NCBI GenBank assembly: GCA_002493515.1
Contig: DKYZ01000066.1
Span: 1-33,463, forward strand
Direction: 5' to 3'
Source of the DNA: Porphyromonadaceae bacterium UBA7087
Lineage (GTDB): Bacteria > Bacteroidota > Bacteroidia > Bacteroidales > Muribaculaceae
DNA: 33,463 nt
Below, piece by piece: positions 23,698 to 32,080 of this stretch. Positions within the stretch are counted from its first letter, which is position 1, and each line of letters starts with the position of its first letter. A program made the translations under genes and the position numbers. The notes beneath the pieces were generated by a model. That model ran no database searches and had not been told where the DNA came from. It was given only the letters and a program-made list of their open reading frames with translations.

Positions 23698-24839
23698 ATA
23701 TGAAAGTTGAATTGAGACTGATGGTAGTGGCCCTTTTGCTTATGTCGGCGTCTTGCGCACACAAGGATTCGCAATACAAGGGGGCGGGAGACACGGAGGA
23801 TAAGGAAACTGTTATAAGACCCAGGCATGCCCGGGGTTTCGACGTGGAGAAAAAGGGAGAGATCACGCTTCTCGACATCAGGGATCCCGAAAACAGGGAG
23901 GCGGAGCGTTTCCATTTCGCCCTGGCCGAAAGGTCTTTCCGGGGGGAGATTCCGGAGGGATATACAAGGATAGATGTTCCCGTACGGTCTGTGATATGCA
24001 TGACGTCGCTGCAGTTGTCGAATTTTCTGAAGCTTGGCCTTTCGGATCTCGTAGTGGGCATCACAAGCACACGCCATCTTCACGACACGGTGATGAACCG
24101 CCGTCTTCGTGAGGGGCTGACTCATAAGATCGGCATAGAGGGCAATTTCGACAATGAGGTGATATTCGCCCTCAGTCCGGATGTAATCTTCATATCCCCT
24201 TTCAAGCGTGGGGGATATGACGTCCTGAGAAATGTGGGCATCCCCCTGATTCCACATCTGGGCTACAAAGAACTTACTCCGCTTGGACAGGCTGAGTGGA
24301 TCAAGGTGGTCGGGCTTCTGACGGGACATTCCGGGGAGGCCAACAGGATATTCTCAGGCATCGAGAGACGCTACATGGCTTTGAAAGCCAGGACCGACAG
24401 TGTCAAGGAGCGTCCCCGGGTCTTCACCGGCGAGATGCGTGGCGGCAACTGGTATGCAGTCGGCGGCCGGAGTTTCCTGGCCCAGATGTTCAGGGACGCC
24501 GGCGGAAAGTATTTCCTTGAGGACAACGGGGAGTCCGGCGGTGTCACACTTGATTATGAGACGGTCTATTCCAATGCCTCCGACGCCATGTACTGGAGGA
24601 TAGTCAACAGTTTCGACGGAGACTTCAGCTACGAGGTGTTGAAAGACAACGACCAGCGATATGCGGATTTCGCGGCTTGGAAAAACGGAGGCGTGATATA
24701 TTGCAATATGAAGGAGGTCCCGTTCTATGAGCGTATGCCGGTGGAGCCGGAGGTCGTGCTTTCCGACCTTATCCATATCTTTCACCCGGAGCTTCTACCT
24801 GACCATCAGCCGGTATATTATCATCTTTTGAGGAAATGA
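23694..24839 (+). CDS. BtuF/FecB-like periplasmic binding lipoprotein
   Basis: This 381-aa protein has a lipoprotein-type signal ending MSASC (Cys19), somewhat off the usual lipobox, and a helical-backbone metal-receptor fold. Two alpha/beta lobes show motifs such as LGLSDLVVGITSTRHL and ALSPDVIFISPF in the first lobe and GNWYAVGGRSFLAQMFRDAGG in the second. Family members hand iron-siderophores, haem or vitamin B12 to a FecCD/BtuC permease. It is followed, with an ATGA overlap, by such a permease. In this operon cobalamin or a corrinoid precursor is the likely ligand, but haem or siderophore cannot be excluded. The first ATG (ATGA overlap with the previous stop) is used. The next Met, two codons on, is also possible. 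Confidence 0.82.
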   Translation: MNMKVELRLMVVALLLMSASCAHKDSQYKGAGDTEDKETVIRPRHARGFDVEKKGEITLLDIRDPENREAERFHFALAERSFRGEIPEGYTRIDVPVRSVICMTSLQLSNFLKLGLSDLVVGITSTRHLHDTVMNRRLREGLTHKIGIEGNFDNEVIFALSPDVIFISPFKRGGYDVLRNVGIPLIPHLGYKELTPLGQAEWIKVVGLLTGHSGEANRIFSGIERRYMALKARTDSVKERPRVFTGEMRGGNWYAVGGRSFLAQMFRDAGGKYFLEDNGESGGVTLDYETVYSNASDAMYWRIVNSFDGDFSYEVLKDNDQRYADFAAWKNGGVIYCNMKEVPFYERMPVEPEVVLSDLIHIFHPELLPDHQPVYYHLLRK

Positions 24840-25870
24840 GGGGTTTAGGCAGTTGGATTCTGCTTGCGGGCATAGGTGTCTCCATTCTGGTTCTGTTCAT
24901 ACTCAACCTTCTGTTGGGATCAGTGGAGATTCCGGTGAGGTCGATAGCAGGCATTCTTGCGGGAAGCGACGGGGAGCCTGCTATATGGACAAATATCATA
25001 CTCAAGTCCAGACTGCCTCAGTCACTGACAGCGGCCGTGGCCGGAGCCGGTCTGGCGGTGAGCGGACTGCTGATGCAGACGGTTTTCAGAAATCCCCTCG
25101 CTGGGCCTTCGGTGCTTGGAATAAGCTCGGGGGCAAGTCTCGGAGTGGCGTTTGTGGTGTTGCTTTCCGGCAGTATAGGCGGGGTTGCCCTGAGCCGGCT
25201 CGGAGTGATGGGTGAGGTCACCGTCACTGTTGCGGCCATAGTGGGGGCTTTGCTCATAATGGCCCTGATAGCATTTGTGGCCCAGAAGGTGAGGGGTAAC
25301 GTGACGTTGCTGATAATGGGGGTGATGATAGGCTACATCGCCAATGCAGTGATCGGCGTCCTGAAGTTTTTCAGCGCGGAGGAGGATATACGCGCATACG
25401 TGATATGGGGCCTGGGAAGCTTCTCGAGAGTCTCCGGTGGCCAGACAGCAGTTTTTGTGACGATAATGGTGATATTGCTGCCGCTTACGTTTCTGTTGAC
25501 GAAGACCCTCAACCTTATGCTTCTCGGTGATGACTATGCGAGAAACCTTGGGCTGAATATAAAGAGGGCGAGATCCATAGTGATTTCCGCGGCCGGCGTC
25601 CTGGTGGCGGTGGTCACCGCATATTGCGGCCCGATAGTCTTTCTCGGGCTTGCGGTCCCGCACATATGCAGGGGGCTTTTCCATACGTCCAGCCATGCAG
25701 TGATTCTGCCGGCGTCGATGTTGGCGGGGGCCTTGCTGGCCCTGCTCTGCAACCTTATCGCCCGGCTGCCGGGTTTCGAGGGGGCGTTGCCGGTGAATTC
25801 CGTCACGGCTCTCGTGGGGGCTCCTGTGGTGATGTGGGTCCTGTTCAACAAGCGTAAAGGCTCTGCATGA
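24836..25870 (+). CDS. btuC: BtuC/FecCD-family ABC permease
   Basis: This 344-aa protein is the normal length for BtuC-type permeases, which form a dimer of about ten helices per subunit. The family motifs are present: NPLAGPSVLGISSGASLG near residues 85-102 and GPIVFLGLAVPHICR near 264-278, the latter part of the region that contacts the ATPase. It would carry a corrinoid (or siderophore/haem) from the preceding binding protein into the cytoplasm. No BtuD-like ATPase follows. The next gene, 64 bp on, is a methyltransferase fusion. The ATPase must come from elsewhere in the genome. Specificity for B12 is inferred from the riboswitch and operon. Confidence 0.85.
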   Translation: MRGLGSWILLAGIGVSILVLFILNLLLGSVEIPVRSIAGILAGSDGEPAIWTNIILKSRLPQSLTAAVAGAGLAVSGLLMQTVFRNPLAGPSVLGISSGASLGVAFVVLLSGSIGGVALSRLGVMGEVTVTVAAIVGALLIMALIAFVAQKVRGNVTLLIMGVMIGYIANAVIGVLKFFSAEEDIRAYVIWGLGSFSRVSGGQTAVFVTIMVILLPLTFLLTKTLNLMLLGDDYARNLGLNIKRARSIVISAAGVLVAVVTAYCGPIVFLGLAVPHICRGLFHTSSHAVILPASMLAGALLALLCNLIARLPGFEGALPVNSVTALVGAPVVMWVLFNKRKGSA

Positions 25871-25934
25871 TGATGGATGCCGATGAAGTATGATTGGGAA
25901 TCAATTACTGGATTACAGTGAAAACAAGGAGAAT

Positions 25935-27344
25935 ATGAAAACTAAAATAACGGTAGTGGGCATAGGGCCGGGCGATGCGGGCGATATGACCGGGCGTGCT
26001 GTGGAGGCAATCCGGCAGAGCCGGGTGATCGTGGGTTACAGTTACTATCTGTCGCTGATAAGGCCGCTCGCTGGCGAGGGGGTGGAGATTGTCGGGACTG
26101 GCATGAGGCAGGAGGCCGAGCGGATCGACATGGCCTTCGACATAGCCCTTTCCGGAAGAGACGTGACAGTGATAAGCTCCGGAGACGCAAATATCTACGG
26201 CATGGCTCCCCTTGTGATGCAGAGACTCCGGGAGAGAAGTGTCACGGACCGCGTGGAGGTGGAGATTGTGCCGGGAATGAGTGCCTTTCAGAAGGCCGCA
26301 TCGCTTCTCGGAGCCCCGGTGAGCCATGACTTCTGTGTGGTCTCCCTGAGCGATCTGATGACTCCGTGGGGCCTTATCGAGAGAAGGATAAAGGCTGCGA
26401 TTGACGGTGATTTCGTCACAGCCGTGTATAATCCCAGGAGTGTTGGTCGCTATTGGCAGATCTGGCGTCTCAAGGAGCTTTTCCTTGAGGGTCGAAGCCC
26501 CTCCACTCCGGTAGGTTACGTCAGGCAGGCCGGACGGCAGGGAGAAAGGACAGTCCTGACGACTCTTTCCGATTTCGACCCCGGGGATGTGGATATGTTT
26601 ACGGTGGTGATCATAGGGAATTCCACATCTTTCAATTGGGAAGGCCGTATTGTTACCCCCCGTGGCTATCAGGCGGGGAATGTGGACGAAAGCGGGAGAA
26701 AGGGGGAGGCGATCATGATCGAGAGCTTCAGGACCATAGAGCGGGAACTCGTCAGCCGGGATATCCCCCTGGGATTGAAATGGCCTCTTCTGCACGCTAT
26801 CCACACCACTGCCGATTTCGAGATGGAGAGGCTCCTGAAGGTTGACGAAGGAGCTGTGGAAACCATATTCAGCGCTCTCACGTGCGGGGCTGACCCTACC
26901 ATAGTCACCGATGTCACCATGGTGGCCTCGGGCATAAGGAAAGGAGCTCTGGAGAGACTGGGGATAAAGGTGGAATGTTATCTCAACCGTCCGGAGACCT
27001 CCGGCATCGCTCAGCGTGAGGGAATCACGCGGACACAGGTCGGCGTCAGGCTGGCGGTGGAGGAACATCCCTGCGCTCTGTATGTCTTCGGAAACGCGCC
27101 GACGGCTCTGATGGAGCTGTGTGGGCTGATGCGTGCCGGGAAGGCACGTCCCTGTGGTGTCGTGGCGGCTCCCGTCGGTTTTGTGCATGTGTGCGAGAGC
27201 AAGCATATGCTGAAGCCCTTCCGCGATGTTCCCAAGATTATAGTGGAGGGGAGGAAGGGTGGCAGCAACCTTGCCGCCACTCTCGTGAACTCGATTCTTT
27301 GCTGGCCGGATGCCCGTGATTTAAAGCCTGGAAGAGATGTCTGA
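25935..27344 (+). CDS. cbiHC: Fused CbiH (C17-methyltransferase) and CbiC (precorrin-8X methylmutase)
   Basis: The ATG at 25935 follows AAGGAGAAT and gives 469 aa beginning MKTKITVVGIGPGD. An upstream ATG at 25890 adds 15 residues that do not look like the family. Residues 1 to about 245 form CbiH/CobJ, with the SAM-binding loops VVGIGPGDAGDMT, SSGDANIYGMA and VPGMSAFQKAA. It methylates C17 and contracts the ring at cobalt-factor III. Residues about 260-469 form CbiC/CobH, with LLHAIHTTADFEME as the catalytic His region and the VYLNRPET-like and FGNAPTAL segments. It moves the C11 methyl to C12. Similar two-enzyme fusions occur in other Bacteroidota. The gene is the first of the biosynthetic half of the operon. 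Confidence 0.92.
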   Translation: MKTKITVVGIGPGDAGDMTGRAVEAIRQSRVIVGYSYYLSLIRPLAGEGVEIVGTGMRQEAERIDMAFDIALSGRDVTVISSGDANIYGMAPLVMQRLRERSVTDRVEVEIVPGMSAFQKAASLLGAPVSHDFCVVSLSDLMTPWGLIERRIKAAIDGDFVTAVYNPRSVGRYWQIWRLKELFLEGRSPSTPVGYVRQAGRQGERTVLTTLSDFDPGDVDMFTVVIIGNSTSFNWEGRIVTPRGYQAGNVDESGRKGEAIMIESFRTIERELVSRDIPLGLKWPLLHAIHTTADFEMERLLKVDEGAVETIFSALTCGADPTIVTDVTMVASGIRKGALERLGIKVECYLNRPETSGIAQREGITRTQVGVRLAVEEHPCALYVFGNAPTALMELCGLMRAGKARPCGVVAAPVGFVHVCESKHMLKPFRDVPKIIVEGRKGGSNLAATLVNSILCWPDARDLKPGRDV

Positions 27345-28524
27345 GAAGAAGTTCATTGTGATCGGCATAGCCGACAGCCGGTGTCCATGGTTTCCTCCGG
27401 AGACGATGGAGCTGATACGCCGGGGAAAGGTCTTTTCGGGAGGAAGGCGTCACAGGGAGGTTGTGGGGGATATTTTGCCTCGGGACTGCGAGTGGATAAA
27501 CGTGACTCTTCCCCTGGAGGATGTGTTCGGGGCTTATGAACGACATGACGAGATTGTGGTTTTCGCCTCGGGCGACCCCTGGTTCTACGGTTTTGCCGTG
27601 ACGCTGCGGAGACGTTTCCCCTCTGCGGAGATAATTGTCATTCCTGATTTCAATTCGCTTCAGACGCTTGCCCACAGGATTGGGGAAGGATATGGGGAGA
27701 TGGTGAATGTCTCTCTTACCGGACGTGATTGGAAAAACCTGGATGCTGTTCTGATGGAAGACTGCGGGATGATAGGTGTGCTGACCGACAGGCGAAGGGA
27801 TCCGGGTGCTATCGCCAGGCGTCTTCTTTATTACGGATATGACAATTATGTCATGTGGGTAGGGGAGAATCTCGGCAATGAGGAGAGGGAGCGGGTGGCC
27901 ACGCTGACGCTTGAGGAGGCGGCCGGGCGCGGTTTCGAGCATCCAAATTGTGTGATTCTCCGGATGCAGCGTCGGCGTCATAGATATTTCGGACTGCCCG
28001 ACGACGGATTCGCGCATCTCGAGGGGAGGATAAACATGATCACCAAGATGCCGGTAAGGCTCGTCGCGCTGTCTATGCTCGGCATTCGGGAGCGCACGTC
28101 GATGTGGGATGTGGGTTTCTGTACGGGATCGGTGTCGATAGAGGCTAAATTGAGAAATCCGCGTCTGGACATTACGGCATTTGAGAAAAGGGAGGAGTCG
28201 ATGGGTCTTCTGGAATATAATTGCAGGAGATTCGGCACTCCCGGAATCACGGGAGTCAAGGGAGATTTCCTTGATTGCGATCTGGATTCATTTCTGCGTC
28301 CTGATGCTGTTTTCATAGGAGGTCATGGAGGCAGGTTACGTGAGATGGTAGAAAAGATAAACGGTCTCCTGCTGCCTGGCGGAGTGATGGTTTTCAATTC
28401 AGTGAGTGAGGAAAGCAAAAAGGTTTTCGAGGAGAGTGTCGCTGCGTGTGGCCGTGAGGTATGCGAGCGTCATACTCTCCAATTGGACAGTCATAATCCC
28501 ATAACGATAATCAAAGCGATATGA
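27337..28524 (+). CDS. cbiET: CbiET: precorrin-6Y C5,15-methyltransferase with decarboxylase domain
   Basis: This 395-aa protein is the usual CobL-type fusion. CbiE (about residues 1-195) is a tetrapyrrole methylase with FASGDPWFYGFAV. CbiT (about 200-395) is a Rossmann methyltransferase with WDVGFCTGSVSIE as the SAM site, where GFC replaces the common GAG, and FIGGHGG further on. Together they methylate C5 and C15 and remove the C12 acetate carboxyl. It overlaps the preceding gene by 8 bp and shares an ATGA overlap with the next, so expression is likely coupled. The change in the SAM loop is conservative enough that activity is expected. Confidence 0.93.
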   Translation: MSEKKFIVIGIADSRCPWFPPETMELIRRGKVFSGGRRHREVVGDILPRDCEWINVTLPLEDVFGAYERHDEIVVFASGDPWFYGFAVTLRRRFPSAEIIVIPDFNSLQTLAHRIGEGYGEMVNVSLTGRDWKNLDAVLMEDCGMIGVLTDRRRDPGAIARRLLYYGYDNYVMWVGENLGNEERERVATLTLEEAAGRGFEHPNCVILRMQRRRHRYFGLPDDGFAHLEGRINMITKMPVRLVALSMLGIRERTSMWDVGFCTGSVSIEAKLRNPRLDITAFEKREESMGLLEYNCRRFGTPGITGVKGDFLDCDLDSFLRPDAVFIGGHGGRLREMVEKINGLLLPGGVMVFNSVSEESKKVFEESVAACGREVCERHTLQLDSHNPITIIKAI

Positions 28525-30290
28525 AACTTATCATTTATATAAACAATACAGGAAAAGAGCTGGCGGAATTGTTATGCCAGGAGCTCGATGGATTCCGGAT
28601 CATTACGCTTGATGAGTTCGGAGAGAGTGAGTTCAGGGCGAGTGAGGCGGTGGTTTTCATCGGAAGTGCCGGAATCTGCGTGCGCCGTATCGCGGGGTGG
28701 CTCGAAGGGAAATACAGGGATCCGGGAGTGGTCTGTGTAGATTCTCTCGGGCGTAACGTCGTGTCGCTCCTTTCAGGACACGTCGGCGGAGGCAACGCGC
28801 TGTGCAGGCAGGTGGCCCGTATCACGGGAGGACATGCCGCCGTGACCACACAGAGCGACAACCGGGGGATGTGGGCGCTCGACACCCTTGCCGATGAGTT
28901 CGGATGGGTTATGGAGCCCTATGGCCTGGATCTCAACGGATTCATTGCGAGATTTGTCGGGGAGGCTCCGGTCGGGCTGCTTCTGGATGTGCGCGACAGA
29001 GGAAGTCTTGAACTCGAAGCCACACTGCCATCCAATGTCAGGAGAATAAAGGATCCTTCGGAAGCGCGGGGACTGGATATGGTCATAGCGGTTACTCCAT
29101 ATGTCTATGAGAGTGAGGTCCCGGTGCTTTATTACAGGCCGTTGGTGATGAATCTCGGGTTCGGGTGCCGGCGTGACTGCGACCCGTCTGGAGTCACGGA
29201 ACATATCGAAGAGCTGCTGCTCTCCAGGCGGATAAGTCCGGATTCCGTGGCGAGCGTATCGACCATAGAGCTCAAAAAAGACGAGAAGGTCGTACGGAGG
29301 CTGTCGGAATGGCGCAATGTAAAGGAAGTCAATGTTTATGACGCAGAGAGTCTGGCTGGCGTTGAGGTACCGAATCCATCCGGTAAGGTCAGGGAGGTCA
29401 CAGGGGTATGGGGCGTCGCCGAGAGTTGCGCCCTGATGGCCTCCGGAGGTGGGCCGCTGGTGATGGAGAAGGAGAAGTGCAGGCTTGGGTCAGGCTCCGA
29501 GTTCACCGTGGCTGTTGCCATGACTGCCGGCATGAGGCGTGGTGGGCACATTGAGATAATAGGGGCCGGTCCCGGAGCTCCAGACCTTATTTCAGTGAGG
29601 GGAAGGAGATTTCTTTCGCAGGCTGATCTGATTCTGTATGCAGGGAGCCTTGTGCCTGTCGAGCTTACGCATTTCGCTAAAGAAGGATGTGTGGTGAGAA
29701 GTTCCGCGTCGATGGATCTTGAGTCCCAGTTCGCCCTTATGAAGGAGTTTTATGACCGGGGTCTCCAGGTGGTCAGGCTCCATACGGGAGATCCCTGCAT
29801 ATACGGGGCTATACAGGAGCAGATGGCGTATTTCGACAGATACGGGATGGATTACCACATCACTCCCGGCATATCCTCTTTCCAGGCTGCCGCTGCGGCT
29901 CTGCGTTCGCAGTTTACGATTCCGGAGAAGGTTCAGACAGTGATATTGACGAGAGGCGGAGGACGCACTCCTATGCCGGAGAGGGAGCAGCTTCACAATC
30001 TGGCACGTTCGTGCAGCACGATGTGCATTTTTCTGAGTGCCGGAGTGGTGGATGACGTGCAGAGAGAGCTTCTCATGGAGTATGCTCCCGAGACGCCGGT
30101 GGCGGTATGTCATAAGCTTACCTGGCGCGACGAGAAGATTTTCCGAGGTGAGCTTAGGAATCTCGCTTCTATCGTTAAGGATAACGGACTGACGCTCACC
30201 TCGCTCATCGTGGTAGGTGAGGCCATAGGCAACAGAAAGGGGAATTCAAGGCTTTACAGCAGCCATTTCAAACATCTGTTCAGAAAATGA
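28521..30290 (+). CDS. cbiGF: Fused CbiG (lactone hydrolase) and CbiF (C11-methyltransferase)
   Basis: This protein has 589 aa. Residues 1 to about 325 form CbiG, which opens the delta-lactone of cobalt-precorrin-5A and releases acetaldehyde. Its marks are FIGSAGICVRRIAG, VVSLLSGHVGGGN and a C-terminal lobe starting GFGCRRDCD. Residues about 345-589 form CbiF/CobM, which methylates C11, with the SAM motifs IIGAGPGAPDL, HTGDPCIYGA and TPGISSFQAAAAAL. The CbiG part identifies the oxygen-independent (early cobalt) route. Both neighbours are joined by ATGA overlaps. Such fusions are known in Porphyromonas and Bacteroides relatives. Both halves appear complete. Confidence 0.92.
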   Translation: MKLIIYINNTGKELAELLCQELDGFRIITLDEFGESEFRASEAVVFIGSAGICVRRIAGWLEGKYRDPGVVCVDSLGRNVVSLLSGHVGGGNALCRQVARITGGHAAVTTQSDNRGMWALDTLADEFGWVMEPYGLDLNGFIARFVGEAPVGLLLDVRDRGSLELEATLPSNVRRIKDPSEARGLDMVIAVTPYVYESEVPVLYYRPLVMNLGFGCRRDCDPSGVTEHIEELLLSRRISPDSVASVSTIELKKDEKVVRRLSEWRNVKEVNVYDAESLAGVEVPNPSGKVREVTGVWGVAESCALMASGGGPLVMEKEKCRLGSGSEFTVAVAMTAGMRRGGHIEIIGAGPGAPDLISVRGRRFLSQADLILYAGSLVPVELTHFAKEGCVVRSSASMDLESQFALMKEFYDRGLQVVRLHTGDPCIYGAIQEQMAYFDRYGMDYHITPGISSFQAAAAALRSQFTIPEKVQTVILTRGGGRTPMPEREQLHNLARSCSTMCIFLSAGVVDDVQRELLMEYAPETPVAVCHKLTWRDEKIFRGELRNLASIVKDNGLTLTSLIVVGEAIGNRKGNSRLYSSHFKHLFRK

Positions 30291-32080
30291 TACTTGTCAT
30301 AGGCGGGACTTCCGAAGGCCGCATCGCTGCCGACACTCTTGATGAGGGCGACGGGACGTATTTCTATTCCACTCTCGGCCCGGAGCAGGATGTGACATGC
30401 GCGCGAGGCGTCAGGATATTGGGAGGCATGAACGCGGAGGAGATGGCTGGTTTCTGCTCCCGGGAGAAGATACGTGTGATTGTTGACGCTGCCCATCCCT
30501 ATGCCGCCGGTGTTCACCGGAATGTGGAGCAGACAGCCCGGAGACTGGGTCTGCCTGTGGTCAGGATGGAGCGTCCACGTGAGGATACAGGGGGGGAAGA
30601 TGTGGTGGTGTGTGGGGATTATGCCGATGCAGTCAGGAAAATAAAGGCCGATGGCGTAAGGCGCCTGCTGGCTCTTTCCGGAGTGGGCACCATAGGAAAA
30701 CTTTCCGGATTCTGGAGGGAAAGGGAGGCCTGGTTCCGGATTCTCGACCGTGACGATTCGAGGCGAAAGGCCGCGGAGCAGGGTTTCCCGATGTCGCGTA
30801 TTGTGTATTATCCCCGTGATGATATGGAGTCTCTGATGGAGAGGATCTGTCCTGACGCAGTGTTGACTAAGGAGTGCGGCCCGACGGGCGGCTTCGGGGA
30901 GAAGCTCCGGATTGCCCGGGCGCATGGTGTCAGGGTGTATGTGGTGAGGCGGCCGGAGATGCCGAGGTCGTTTATAATTGTGCATGGACGCCATGGACTG
31001 AGGCGGGAGATAGAGCGGCTGCTTCCGGACTTCTATGCTCTGCATACCGGATTCACCACCGGCTCATGTGCCACTGCCGCTGCCAGGGCGGCTCTGATGG
31101 CGTTGCTTGGCATGGAGGTGGGGCCGGAGGTGGATTTCAGGATTCCCGAGGGTGAGGCGATGCATATGCCGGTAATGCGCGTTGTCGTGGAGGGGGGATC
31201 TGCTACAGCCACTGTGGTGAAGGATGCCGGGGATGACCCTGACGTGACTGACGGAAGTGAGATTTCGGTGAAAGTGGCATATTCCCCGCGTCCAGGCATA
31301 ACGTTTGTCGGCGGCGAGGGGATAGGTACCGTCACTTTGCCGGGACTCGGCCTGGAAGTAGGCGGGCCTGCAATCAATCCGGTGCCGAGAAGAATGATCG
31401 AAGCGGAGCTCTCGATGCTCTATTCAGGTGGTCTCGACGTGACGGTATCAGTGAAAGGAGGTGCCGATCTTGCATTGAAGACTTTCAATCCCAGGGTTGG
31501 GGTGGTTGGTGGTATATCGATTGTCGGGACCACCGGCATTGTGCGTCCCTTCTCGCATGAGGCTTTCATGGAGTCGATGCGTAGACAGATGAATGTGGCT
31601 GTGGAGTGCGGCTGCGGGGTTCTTGTGTTTAATTCCGGGGGAAGGAGTGAGAAGGTGATGAGAAGGGAATATCCGGAGCTGCCGTCCTGTTCGTTCATTC
31701 ATTACGGCAATGCCGTGGGGGAATGCCTGGAGATTGCCGGAAGACTGGGGGTGCCGCGCCTTGTCATGGGAGTCATGATAGGGAAGGCGGTGAAGCTTGC
31801 CGAGGGGAATATGGATACACACAGCCATGTTGTGGAGATGAATGTCGGATTCATTCAGGCCCTGGCCCGTGAATGCGGATGCGGGGAGGCGACATTGTCG
31901 GCGATAGGAGGCCTGGGCCTCGCCAGGGAGCTATGGGGTCTGCTTGACGGGGATGATGCCGACCGTTTCCATACGGCGCTCCTTGCCCGCTGCCTGGGAT
32001 ACTGTAAGAGGATATATCACGGTTCGCTTGAAATCGTGTTGATGAATGACAAAGGAGAAGTTAAATACAGGAGATCATGA
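30287..32080 (+). CDS. cbiJD: Fused CbiJ (precorrin-6A reductase) and CbiD (C1-methyltransferase)
   Basis: This protein has 597 aa. Residues 1 to about 245 are CbiJ/CobK, an NAD(P)H-dependent reductase with LVIGGTSEGR at the nucleotide site, DAAHPYAAG and LTKECGPTGG. Residues about 250-597 are CbiD, which methylates C1 in the anaerobic pathway, with the typical HTGFTTGSCATAAARAAL start, VKDAGDDPDVTDG and GTTGIVRPFSHEA. The early start ATGA overlaps CbiGF, and its own stop overlaps cbiA in the same way. The domain boundary falls near FYALHTGF with little linker. The two functions are not consecutive with the gene order but act on neighbouring intermediates (cobalt-precorrin-5B to 6A, then 6A to 6B). 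Confidence 0.92.
   Translation: MILVIGGTSEGRIAADTLDEGDGTYFYSTLGPEQDVTCARGVRILGGMNAEEMAGFCSREKIRVIVDAAHPYAAGVHRNVEQTARRLGLPVVRMERPREDTGGEDVVVCGDYADAVRKIKADGVRRLLALSGVGTIGKLSGFWREREAWFRILDRDDSRRKAAEQGFPMSRIVYYPRDDMESLMERICPDAVLTKECGPTGGFGEKLRIARAHGVRVYVVRRPEMPRSFIIVHGRHGLRREIERLLPDFYALHTGFTTGSCATAAARAALMALLGMEVGPEVDFRIPEGEAMHMPVMRVVVEGGSATATVVKDAGDDPDVTDGSEISVKVAYSPRPGITFVGGEGIGTVTLPGLGLEVGGPAINPVPRRMIEAELSMLYSGGLDVTVSVKGGADLALKTFNPRVGVVGGISIVGTTGIVRPFSHEAFMESMRRQMNVAVECGCGVLVFNSGGRSEKVMRREYPELPSCSFIHYGNAVGECLEIAGRLGVPRLVMGVMIGKAVKLAEGNMDTHSHVVEMNVGFIQALARECGCGEATLSAIGGLGLARELWGLLDGDDADRFHTALLARCLGYCKRIYHGSLEIVLMNDKGEVKYRRS

Noticed and set aside
25905..27206. 433-aa open frame on the minus strand opposite cbiHC
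   Set aside because: The sense frame carries full CbiH and CbiC motifs. The antisense translation is His/Pro-rich and featureless.
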